A stretch of 64,000 nt of DNA. It comes from Pseudomonas sp. R28(2017) (GTDB taxonomy: Bacteria > Pseudomonadota > Gammaproteobacteria > Pseudomonadales > Pseudomonadaceae). Below the pieces are notes generated by a model. That model made no database searches, was not told the origin of the DNA, and was given only the letters and a program-made list of their open reading frames with translations. The stretch is from contig NZ_NEHW01000021.1 in assembly GCF_002112505.1 (NCBI RefSeq), positions 17,616 to 81,615 on the forward strand, given 5' to 3'. This document shows, one piece after another, positions 9,027 to 16,113 of the stretch. Every line of letters starts with the position of its first letter. Position 1 is the stretch's first letter. A program made the position numbers and the translations under genes.

Positions 9027-10145
9027 ATGATCGATCTGAGAAGCCCGGATGCAACCCTGAGCGAGTACGCCCAGCGCTACGTCGACCTGCTGCCCGAGTG
9101 GTCGCCGCAGTTGCAGCAGCGCATGAGCTACACGATCGAACCCGATGCCCCCAGGCTGCCGCGTATCAAGCCTGCCTGGTTGAGCGACAGGCCCTGCACG
9201 TTGTCACCGGAGCAAGCGTTGGACCGTGCACAAGGGGCGCTGTTGGGACTGGCGATTGGTGATGCGGTAGGCACGACCCTGGAGTTTCAGCGGCGCGATC
9301 AGGGGCAGGTCAGCGATATGGTCGGCGGTGGCCCTTTCCGCCTGGCGCCAGGTGAATGGACCGACGACACCAGCATGGCCCTGTGCCTGGCGGACACCTA
9401 CGCGAGCCAAGGCAAGTTCGATTTCGCGACCTTTGCCGATGCCATGGTGCGCTGGTATCGGCAGGGCGAAAACAGCGTCAATGGCCGCTGCTTCGACATC
9501 GGTAATGTCACGCGCCGAGCCCTGGAGGGGTGGGAGGCCCAAGGACTTGGGTGGATGGGTAATCTCGAGGCCTCGACAGCAGGCAATGGTTCGTTGATCA
9601 GGCTCGCGCCCACGGCCATTTTCCGACGCCATTCACTGTCGGCAACCTGGTGGCAGAGCGTAACGCAGAGCAGTGTGACTCACCGCGCAATTGAGGTATT
9701 GGAGTGCTGCAAGTTATTTGGTGCGCAGTTGCATTTGGCGCTCAATGGCGCGGACAAGGAAGAGGCATTGTCGCCGAAGGTGCGCCCCTTGCAGCCCCGG
9801 GCCTTGATCATCAATGCCGGCGAGTACAAGCACAAAACCCGTGAGCAGATTCGCTCGTCCGGGTATGTGGTCGATACCTTGGAAGCAGCGCTCTGGGCCG
9901 TATGGAATACGGACAATTTCCGGGATGCGATTCTGTTGGCGGCCAACCTTGCCGATGATGCCGACAGTGTGGCGGCGACGGCGGGGCAGATTGCCGGAGC
10001 CTTGTATGGCGTGTCGGGCATGCCGCCGGAGTGGGTGGCTAAGGTTGCCTGGTCGCAGCATATTCGTGGCTTGGCAAGGAGGCTGTTCGAGCTGGCACCG
10101 CTGGGCGATGAGCTTGATGGCCTCCTTTACAGTGGTAACGGCTAG
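9027..10145 (+). CDS. ADP-ribosylglycohydrolase (DraG/ARH family)
   Basis: Members of this family remove ADP-ribose from proteins or nucleic acids using two bound metal ions. The 372-residue product has GALLGLAIGDAVG near residues 77-90, the metal motif WTDDTS with Asp113-Asp114, and the second motif LADDADSVAAT with Asp310-Asp311-Asp313. AAGGA lies six bases before the chosen ATG; another ATG six bases upstream has no spacing for that site. A helical N-terminal stretch of about 65 residues precedes the ARH core. It diverges from a membrane-protein gene and converges on a Tse6/Tsi6-like pair. Known T6SS immunity proteins such as Tri1 of Serratia belong to this fold, so it may protect against an ADP-ribosylating effector. 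No such effector gene is attached here. Confidence 0.9.
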   Translation: MIDLRSPDATLSEYAQRYVDLLPEWSPQLQQRMSYTIEPDAPRLPRIKPAWLSDRPCTLSPEQALDRAQGALLGLAIGDAVGTTLEFQRRDQGQVSDMVGGGPFRLAPGEWTDDTSMALCLADTYASQGKFDFATFADAMVRWYRQGENSVNGRCFDIGNVTRRALEGWEAQGLGWMGNLEASTAGNGSLIRLAPTAIFRRHSLSATWWQSVTQSSVTHRAIEVLECCKLFGAQLHLALNGADKEEALSPKVRPLQPRALIINAGEYKHKTREQIRSSGYVVDTLEAALWAVWNTDNFRDAILLAANLADDADSVAATAGQIAGALYGVSGMPPEWVAKVAWSQHIRGLARRLFELAPLGDELDGLLYSGNG

Positions 10146-10279
10146 CACACACTGCTTTGCCTGGGCGACGAGATCAGCTATTGGTCTGCCAAGCCCTGCA
10201 GCGGCTCCAGTTTCCTGTGCAGCTAACCAAGAGGCGTCGTGGGTATCATGGCGTACCTAGAGTGATCAGTTTGAAGTGA

Positions 10280-10588
10280 TCAAGGTTTGTTCATTTCAGC
10301 GAGTAGCCTCTGAAAAGCTTTCGAGCGTCGTCCGTCGATGAGTTCGATGTAAAAGGAAGCATAGCGCTCTTCAAGGTCACGGTACGCGCCCAGCCGGGTT
10401 TCGGTAAAGTAGCGATGGCCAGGGATATCACGCGCCTCCATGGGGGTGGCGATTTCTTCATTCGTAGCACGCTTGAGCAGGCCATCCAGTTCCTTAAGCA
10501 ATAGGGCCGCAGCGCGCTCATGATGTTGATAGTGCTCAAGCAACCCGCGCAGCGCCGTAGCCGCGTGTTTCAGTGCAGCTGGATTCAT
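10280..10588 (-). CDS. Small hypothetical protein downstream of the Tsi6-like gene
   Basis: This predicted soluble protein has 102 residues and reads as almost entirely helical, beginning MNPAALKHAATALRGLLEHY and ending KAFQRLLAEMNKP. No family is recognised. It lies 90 bp beyond the Tsi6-like immunity gene on the same strand and converges on the ADP-ribosylglycohydrolase. The arrangement toxin, immunity, small helical protein suggests a second immunity gene or an orphan left by recombination. Confidence 0.65.
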   Translation of the reverse strand: MNPAALKHAATALRGLLEHYQHHERAAALLLKELDGLLKRATNEEIATPMEARDIPGHRYFTETRLGAYRDLEERYASFYIELIDGRRSKAFQRLLAEMNKP

Positions 10589-10678
10589 GGTGGGGTTCCC
10601 GTCATGCCAGGTTGTGGTTCACCTCCCACGGTCGCAGTCGAAACCATAGTCGTTTGGCGGTCGGCGTCCCCTCGGTAA

Positions 10679-10981
10679 TCATTTTTCGCCAGGCAGGCGG
10701 ATCTTGAGGCCATTGGCTGATTGCTCTGCAATGTAATAAACATGAAGTAATGCCTCGGCGAGGGCTTCGTCCGTGGGTTCAAATTCCTTAGCCGCGATAG
10801 CACCAATCGTCAGTCTGTGCAGCTTCGATTTATCCTTCTCCGTACCGTCGAACACGGCCCTGATGTACTTTAACTGATCGATGACGGTGGCATAGACAGG
10901 AAAGCCAGGGATGCGTTTTTGGCGGTCAATGGCGAGTGCGAGCGCTTTGTCTACATACTCGAGTGGTGTAGTCGGTTTCAT
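10679..10981 (-). CDS. Tsi6-like immunity protein
   Basis: The 100-residue protein matches, from memory, Tsi6 of P. aeruginosa, the immunity protein that occludes the NAD(P)-glycohydrolase Tse6. Shared features are the N-terminal TPLEYVDKALALAIDR, the QLKYIRAVFDG segment near residue 40, and LHRLTIGAIAAKEFEPTD near residue 60, followed by a C-terminal NGLKIRLPG. I choose the ATG at the right end over a GTG three codons upstream, because Tsi6 proteins begin directly before the TPxEY segment. It starts one base after the toxin stop, a classic effector-immunity arrangement. Confidence 0.88.
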   Translation of the reverse strand: MKPTTPLEYVDKALALAIDRQKRIPGFPVYATVIDQLKYIRAVFDGTEKDKSKLHRLTIGAIAAKEFEPTDEALAEALLHVYYIAEQSANGLKIRLPGEK

Positions 10982-10982
10982 G

Positions 10983-12455
10983 TTAATCACTTGGGCTTAC
11001 CAACTTGAAAAATGATTTCTCGGTGGAGGTTATCTGCCTTGCCCCGCCCAGCGTCTGGAAAGGCTGGGCTTTCACGGACCAATCATCCAGCGCGGGCGCA
11101 GATATGCTGCGCAGGACAGAGACTTTTTCTGTGGTTTCGTAAACTTTCACGACTTTGGTCGCTAACGTCTCGGTTTTGTAAAGCGTCCCAATGGGGTTGA
11201 TCCCTAACTGGGTTGGCAACACATCAGGAGTGGGAGAGTACCACATCCCTTGCACGCCACCGGGCACCTGGAATTGCCAAAGTTTTTTCCCGGCATTGAA
11301 TGTCTCGATGCTCACGGGTTGAGAGAAATCCAGCCCGTTCATGTAACCACGGTAATTTTCGGGGAGCATCCCTTGTGATTCAAAGTAACTTGCCGCTTTG
11401 GCCTTGTTGCCGCGAATGTAGATGTCCTTGAGGACATCGCCTGTGCGGCCGAATTTCTCATTGAGGTATTCCCGGCGCGTTACTGCAGCTTGCGGGGGTT
11501 CAGCAAGGGTTGGGGGCGCAACCTCAGTCGTACGGGGCGGCTGGTAAAACGGCTGCTCGGGTTCGGCTTTCTTGAGGGGCGTCGCTTCTTTTGCCTGCAG
11601 TTCCGGATGCTCCAGTAACTTCTGCTCATTCTTCGACAGCCAGGCAGCCAGTTGCCGATTGGAGATATCCGCCTGTAGCCTTGCACTACGTGTCGCAATG
11701 TTTTCCATGCTGCTCATGACGCCGGCCTTCATCTGCCCCCGAGTCAGGTAGGTGACAATGGCCGTCAGCAGCAGCAACACCAGTTGCTCCTGACCGCGGG
11801 CCAGTTGGCGCGCGGCGCGCTCGACGCGCTCCTGGGCTTGCGCCGACGAGCCGCCGGTTGGGTCCAGGCCAGCGGGCTTGAGGCCATCCTCGGCAAACCA
11901 GGCCGTGGCCATGCCTTGCTGAAGTGTCGACAAACAGGCCGGCAGGCCTTGGTAGAAGTACTCGGCGATGGCGGACAGCCCCAGGCCCATGAGGATCAGG
12001 TTGCCGACCTGCAGGCCAATACCAGCCCCGGCCACCGCGCCTGGCGCCGCGCCGACCCCAAAGGCGAACGCCCCGGCCACGCCACCGGCGAGCGAGCCAA
12101 CCGCCACGCTGCCGCCGAGGATCATCGACACTTCTTTGACCAGCTGCAGCAGTACCGGCAGGATCTGCTCGATGCCGATGGAAGACCACTTGCGCTTGAG
12201 GTTGTCCTGGATGATCGGGTAGGACAGGGCCATGGCCTGGCGTACGTTGTCGATGCGCTGGCCACCCAGGTAGCCATAGGCCTGATTGGCACCATTGCTC
12301 ACCCGGCGGCTGAACCCGTCCCAGGCTTCGTGGGCGCTGTTCAGGCCGCTGTCGACGCTCTGGTTGAGCTCGCTGAATTTCTGCTCGAGATTGCGCTCGA
12401 TGTCGCCCCAGCTGGGGATGTTGGTCAAAAGATCCATTTTCGCTTCACTGTCCAT
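10983..12455 (-). CDS. T6SS effector with C-terminal Tse6-like (Ntox46) NAD(P) glycohydrolase domain
   Basis: The 490-residue protein (484 if the later ATG, MDLLTNIPSW, is used) has two parts. Residues 1-~260 resemble the DUF6861 N-terminal domain of Pseudomonas T6SS effectors. This part has a glycine/alanine-rich hydrophobic stretch at ~108-165 and a second at ~222-238. After a proline-rich linker (~295-325), the C-terminal domain begins with FGRTGDVLKDIYIRGNKAKA and continues with MNGLDFSQPVSIETFNAG, a WQFQVPGG segment and a terminal GGARQIT. This fits the Tse6 toxin that degrades NAD(P)+. Unlike P. aeruginosa Tse6 it has no PAAR domain and no attached Eag gene, so it needs another loading route. 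The Tsi6-like gene one base downstream supports the assignment. Confidence 0.87.
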   Translation of the reverse strand: MDSEAKMDLLTNIPSWGDIERNLEQKFSELNQSVDSGLNSAHEAWDGFSRRVSNGANQAYGYLGGQRIDNVRQAMALSYPIIQDNLKRKWSSIGIEQILPVLLQLVKEVSMILGGSVAVGSLAGGVAGAFAFGVGAAPGAVAGAGIGLQVGNLILMGLGLSAIAEYFYQGLPACLSTLQQGMATAWFAEDGLKPAGLDPTGGSSAQAQERVERAARQLARGQEQLVLLLLTAIVTYLTRGQMKAGVMSSMENIATRSARLQADISNRQLAAWLSKNEQKLLEHPELQAKEATPLKKAEPEQPFYQPPRTTEVAPPTLAEPPQAAVTRREYLNEKFGRTGDVLKDIYIRGNKAKAASYFESQGMLPENYRGYMNGLDFSQPVSIETFNAGKKLWQFQVPGGVQGMWYSPTPDVLPTQLGINPIGTLYKTETLATKVVKVYETTEKVSVLRSISAPALDDWSVKAQPFQTLGGARQITSTEKSFFKLVSPSD

Positions 12456-13152
12456 GGAGGTAGGCGGCGCTTCGGCGGCGAGCGCAGCGTGTCGCGTCAG
12501 ACCTCAAGATTGGCGTGAAGATCCGACGGAGCGTTCATTGTTCTCACGACAGGGGTGTGGGGCAATGATGGCAATTGAGCATCGTCGCACGAATCATGGC
12601 TCTTCGCTTGCCGAAAGTGCCAGTACCACCAGTGCCTACGCTAGCCATTTGCCAGAGGGGATGAATGTCGAAAAATTTGAACCAATCCACGTTATGAAAC
12701 ATTTTTCTCCGCGAGTGCCGTGGACGCAAAAGGAAGCGGACCGCTCGAGTTGGTGTGGTGAGGTATGGGGTCCGATCAGCACTTCAAAAACCTTCTGCTA
12801 CGGGCCATTCGGCGATGGTCCGTAGCGCTTTGGCGCAGCAGTGACGGTTGCGAAAAGTGGCGATGTGATATCGCTTTGCAGGGCTCTAAGCTCAGCGTTA
12901 CAAGGCTTGTGATGTGTTGACAGGGCATCATTTGCCGGTGTCTCCTTTTGGGCGCTTCTGCCTGCCTGGCATTCGGAAATGTGAACCAGGTCGCATTAAA
13001 TTCGACGCATGATGGCACTTCCCATCATGCCGGCAGTCGCATGATTCCGCAGGGCACGCGCGTGATGCGCGCATGCTGAACAAGCCCGCAAGATCAGAGT
13101 TGTAGCTGAGCATCGCATTAGCGTGCTGGCCGTGTTTTCAAGGAGATTTCGC
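12456..13152. other. Long gene-free region upstream of vgrG
   Basis: About 700 bp lie between two divergent T6SS genes. They should hold promoters for both the Tse6-like gene and vgrG. No open frame has both a credible ribosome site and recognisable content. Base composition is lower in GC than the flanking genes. A strong hairpin lies at 12798-12825 and is listed separately. A TTGACA hexamer at about 12917 has no well-placed -10 partner. Confidence 0.5.
12798..12825. other. Strong isolated hairpin in the vgrG upstream region
   Basis: Arms CTACGGGCCAT and ATGGTCCGTAG form an 11-bp stem with one G-T pair around the loop TCGGCG. There is no following T-run, so it is not a classic terminator. 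It may belong to a 5' leader or a small RNA upstream of vgrG. Confidence 0.5.
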
Positions 13153-15009
13153 ATGATCATGGACCTGGCCTCCGCGCTGCTGTCGCCGCAGAACCGCCGC
13201 CTGTTCAAGTTTCACAACCTGGCCAACCCCGAGCAGGAGCTGCTGCTGGAAACCTTCAAGGGCACCGAGGCCCTGTCGCGGGCGTTCAACTACGAACTGC
13301 TGCTAGTTTGCGAAGACTCCGGCGTGCCGCTGAAATCGATGATGGGCCAACACGTCAGCATCGAGATCGAGCTGGCCGAAGGCGGCCCGCGCTACATCAC
13401 CGGTTACCTCACACGCTTTGCCAGCATCGGCAGCGACGGTGGCATGGCGCGTTACACCGCTACCCTCAACCCGTGGTTCTCGATGCTCAAGAACCGCTTC
13501 GACACGCGGATCTTCCAGGGCAACACGGTCGAGGAAGTGGTCACCGAAGTGTTCGCCCTGTGCCCGGCGTTTTCCCGCCACGAATTCCGCCTGACCCGCC
13601 CGCAGAAGCGCTACACCTACATCACCCAGTACCGCGAGACCGACTTCAACTTCGTCCAGCGCCTGCTGGAGGAAGAGGGGATGTTCTACTACTTCGAGCA
13701 CACCGCCGAAGGCCACACCATGATCATCTGCGATGATTCCAGCACCCTGGTGGACATCCCCGAACAACCGCAGATCCGCTTCCACAGCGCTTCGGTCACC
13801 GAGACTGCCGACTCCATCACCCAGTGGAGCGGCAACCGCCAGTTGCAGTCCGGCAAGATGGCCACGCAGACCTTCGACTACCGCCAGCCCAACAACCGCC
13901 TGCCGGTGGCGATGAACAGCGTGAACAAGCAGGGCGACGTAGAAAACTTCGAAATCTACGACTTCCCCGGCCAGTACACCCACGGCACCTACGACGAAGG
14001 CGAAACCCTGCTGCGCCTGCGCATCGAGGCACTGGAGTTGCGTGGCAAGAAGTTCGAGGGTGCCAGTAACTGTCGGGCCATGAAGCCCGGCTACACCTTC
14101 GAGCTGCTGCAGCACTACACCCACGACCAAGGCGCCGTCGAAGACCGTCAGTTCCTGCTGATGAGCGTGGAGAGCGAAGGCCACAACAACTACCTCAGCG
14201 GCCAGCAGGCCAGCTACTACAACACCTTCAGCTGCGTGCGCAAGAAGATCCCGTTCCGCCCGCAGCTGAGCACGCCCAGGCCGACCATTGCCGGCCCGCA
14301 GACCGCCATCATTGTCGGCCCACCGGGTGAGGAGATCTTTACCGACGAACTGGGCCGGGTGAAGATCCAGTTCCACTGGGACCGCAAGGGCCAGCACAAC
14401 GACCACAGTTCGTGCTGGGTGCGCGTCGCCCAATCCGGCGCCAGCGGCGGCTTCGGCAGCATCCAGATCCCGCGTGTAGGCGACGAGGTGGTGGTGGTAT
14501 TCCTCGACGGCAACCCCGACCGCCCGCTGATCATGGGTAGCCTGTACAACAGCTCCAACACCCCGCCATGGTCGCTGCCGGCGAACAAGACCCAGAGCGG
14601 CTTCCTGACCCGGTCGATGAAGGGAGACGGCGGTACCGCCAACTTCTTCCGCTTCGAGGACAAGGCCGGTGCCGAGCAGATCATCATGCATGCCGAGCGC
14701 AACATGGACACCGAGATCGAGCTCGATGAGACCCATGATGTGGGTAACAACCGTGCGATCACGGTTGGCGGCACGCACACCGAGACGGTCAAGAAAGACA
14801 CCGTGGTGAAAGTGACCGAGGGCTCGTACACCCTGCAGGTCGACAACCAGTTCATCCAGGTGGCGGCCAAGCAGCACATCATCCTGCAGGTTGGCGACAG
14901 CAGCATCACGCTGACCCCGGAAGGCATCGAAATCAAGGGCAAGGTCATTACCACGACCAGCACCGACATCACCAAGATCACAGGCGCCCCGGTGCGGATC
15001 AACGACTGA
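13153..15009 (+). CDS. vgrG: T6SS spike protein VgrG
   Basis: VgrG trimers form the puncturing spike at the tip of the Hcp tube and carry effectors. The 618-residue protein has the gp27-like part (FNYELLLVCED, GYLTRF, FVQRLLEEEGMFYYFEH) and the gp5-like OB region (FTDELGRVKIQFHWDR, CWVRVAQ, IPRVGDEVVVVFLDGNPDRP). A C-terminal beta-helix follows and ends ITKITGAPVRIND. There is no added catalytic C-terminal domain, so it is a carrier. AGGAG seven bases before the ATG fixes the start, 10 codons inside a longer frame. The two Eag chaperones and the Rhs effector follow directly, so this VgrG most likely loads that Rhs protein through its PAAR domain. Confidence 0.97.
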   Translation: MIMDLASALLSPQNRRLFKFHNLANPEQELLLETFKGTEALSRAFNYELLLVCEDSGVPLKSMMGQHVSIEIELAEGGPRYITGYLTRFASIGSDGGMARYTATLNPWFSMLKNRFDTRIFQGNTVEEVVTEVFALCPAFSRHEFRLTRPQKRYTYITQYRETDFNFVQRLLEEEGMFYYFEHTAEGHTMIICDDSSTLVDIPEQPQIRFHSASVTETADSITQWSGNRQLQSGKMATQTFDYRQPNNRLPVAMNSVNKQGDVENFEIYDFPGQYTHGTYDEGETLLRLRIEALELRGKKFEGASNCRAMKPGYTFELLQHYTHDQGAVEDRQFLLMSVESEGHNNYLSGQQASYYNTFSCVRKKIPFRPQLSTPRPTIAGPQTAIIVGPPGEEIFTDELGRVKIQFHWDRKGQHNDHSSCWVRVAQSGASGGFGSIQIPRVGDEVVVVFLDGNPDRPLIMGSLYNSSNTPPWSLPANKTQSGFLTRSMKGDGGTANFFRFEDKAGAEQIIMHAERNMDTEIELDETHDVGNNRAITVGGTHTETVKKDTVVKVTEGSYTLQVDNQFIQVAAKQHIILQVGDSSITLTPEGIEIKGKVITTTSTDITKITGAPVRIND

Positions 15010-15019
15010 GGCCAGGCTC

Positions 15020-15604
15020 ATGTACAAACCCTCGATCTACGACCGGATCTCCGCCAGGCGCGAAGCGCTGGAAGAGGAGGCGCGCCTTGCCAAGTTGGCG
15101 GAAGAAGCCAAGGCCGCCGAACCTTTGCCCGAGCCGGAACCGGTACCCGTGGCGCTGCAGGAGGTGGCCAGCAGTTTCACCTTCGGTGGGTTCAACCTGC
15201 AGTTTCCGGGCGGCTTTCGTTTTCGCGACATCCAGACCACCCTCGAACACGAAGGTGAGCCAGTCACCTTGCATATTCGCCGCCGTGAGGTGCGTGCCAG
15301 GCAGACCCTGGAGCAGCTGTTCGACGCTGCGATCCAGGCCCTGCGTGAAACCAACCCGCAACTGCGGGTAATCCGCCAGCGTGATTGCTATGTGGCGGGC
15401 AGTGCGGCCAAGGCGCTGGATTTCCACTTCAATGCCGGCCATGCGCCTCGACACGGCCGACTGGTTGGTGCGCTGGTCCCGGTCGAAGGAAGCGACATGC
15501 CCCAGTGGCTGGATATCGCCTGCGTGGTCGACCCGAGCAGTCCAGGCCTGAGCCAGTGGCTGGTCGAATTCGACCGCATGCTCGATGGCATGGCGCTGCG
15601 CTGA
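15020..15604 (+). CDS. Eag-type T6SS effector chaperone (DUF1795/DcrB), first copy
   Basis: Eag chaperones bind the hydrophobic N-terminal segments of prePAAR effectors and keep them soluble before loading onto VgrG. This 194-residue protein has a charged helical N-terminus of ~45 residues (ISARREALEEEARLAKLAEEAKA). A DUF1795-like domain follows, with FNLQFPGGFRFRDIQT, HIRRREV and a C-terminal FDRMLDGMAL. It lies 10 bp after vgrG and 35 bp before a second DUF1795 gene, in one operon with the Rhs effector. The N-terminal helix extension distinguishes it from the second copy. Presence of two Eag genes agrees with two hydrophobic regions in the Rhs protein. Confidence 0.85.
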   Translation: MYKPSIYDRISARREALEEEARLAKLAEEAKAAEPLPEPEPVPVALQEVASSFTFGGFNLQFPGGFRFRDIQTTLEHEGEPVTLHIRRREVRARQTLEQLFDAAIQALRETNPQLRVIRQRDCYVAGSAAKALDFHFNAGHAPRHGRLVGALVPVEGSDMPQWLDIACVVDPSSPGLSQWLVEFDRMLDGMALR

Positions 15605-15639
15605 CACCCCTTATTTTTGCTATCAGGAATTTTCATCGC

Positions 15640-16107
15640 ATGGATTACGAGTTGCAGGAAGGCAGCATCGCGCTGCCGGCAGGTTTCGAGGACCGCACGG
15701 TCAACATGTTCGTCCTCGGTGCCAGTGTCCCGGCGCCCTTGAGCATCACTATCTCGCGTGACACCTTGCTACCCGACGAAGCGCTGCAGGCTTATGTCGA
15801 CCGCCAGATCAAGATGCTTACCTCCAAGCTGCGTGGATACACCCGCATGGGCAACAAGGCTGTCTTGCTCGGCGCGACGGCACCTGTCGCCGGCATCCAG
15901 ATCGACGCCTACTACATGAACCAGGGCCGCCCGCTGTACCAGCGCCAGGCCGCGTTCATCATCAGCCCCGGGCGTGCGTTGATTTTCTCCACCACCGCGC
16001 AAGCCGATTTCAGTGCCCAGCAGAACCAGGACTGGGACAACCTGCTGGCCAGCTTCACCCCGCGCAACCCGGCCATGGCCAACGCCGAGCCCGGCGAACA
16101 GGAGTAA
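15640..16107 (+). CDS. Eag-type T6SS effector chaperone (DUF1795/DcrB), second copy
   Basis: The 155-residue protein is a compact DUF1795 protein: YELQEGSIALPAGFEDRTVN, then LSITISRDTLLPDEALQAYV and a C-terminal WDNLLASFTPRNP. It matches the EagR/EagT6 pattern, with an acidic C-terminus. The start is the ATG after the leader CAGGAATTTTCATCGC; a longer upstream frame overlaps the first Eag gene out of frame and is not real. Only 6 bp separate it from the Rhs gene. It should act with the first Eag protein on the two transmembrane regions of the effector. Confidence 0.9.
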   Translation: MDYELQEGSIALPAGFEDRTVNMFVLGASVPAPLSITISRDTLLPDEALQAYVDRQIKMLTSKLRGYTRMGNKAVLLGATAPVAGIQIDAYYMNQGRPLYQRQAAFIISPGRALIFSTTAQADFSAQQNQDWDNLLASFTPRNPAMANAEPGEQE

Positions 16108-16113
16108 CCCCTC

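Noticed and set aside
12544..13120. Several small open frames between the toxin gene and vgrG
   Set aside because: They overlap on both strands, have no ribosome sites and no family resemblance.
15385..16107. Longer form of the second Eag protein starting inside the first
   Set aside because: The extension overlaps the first Eag gene out of frame, and the ATG at 15640 gives a product of normal DUF1795 length.
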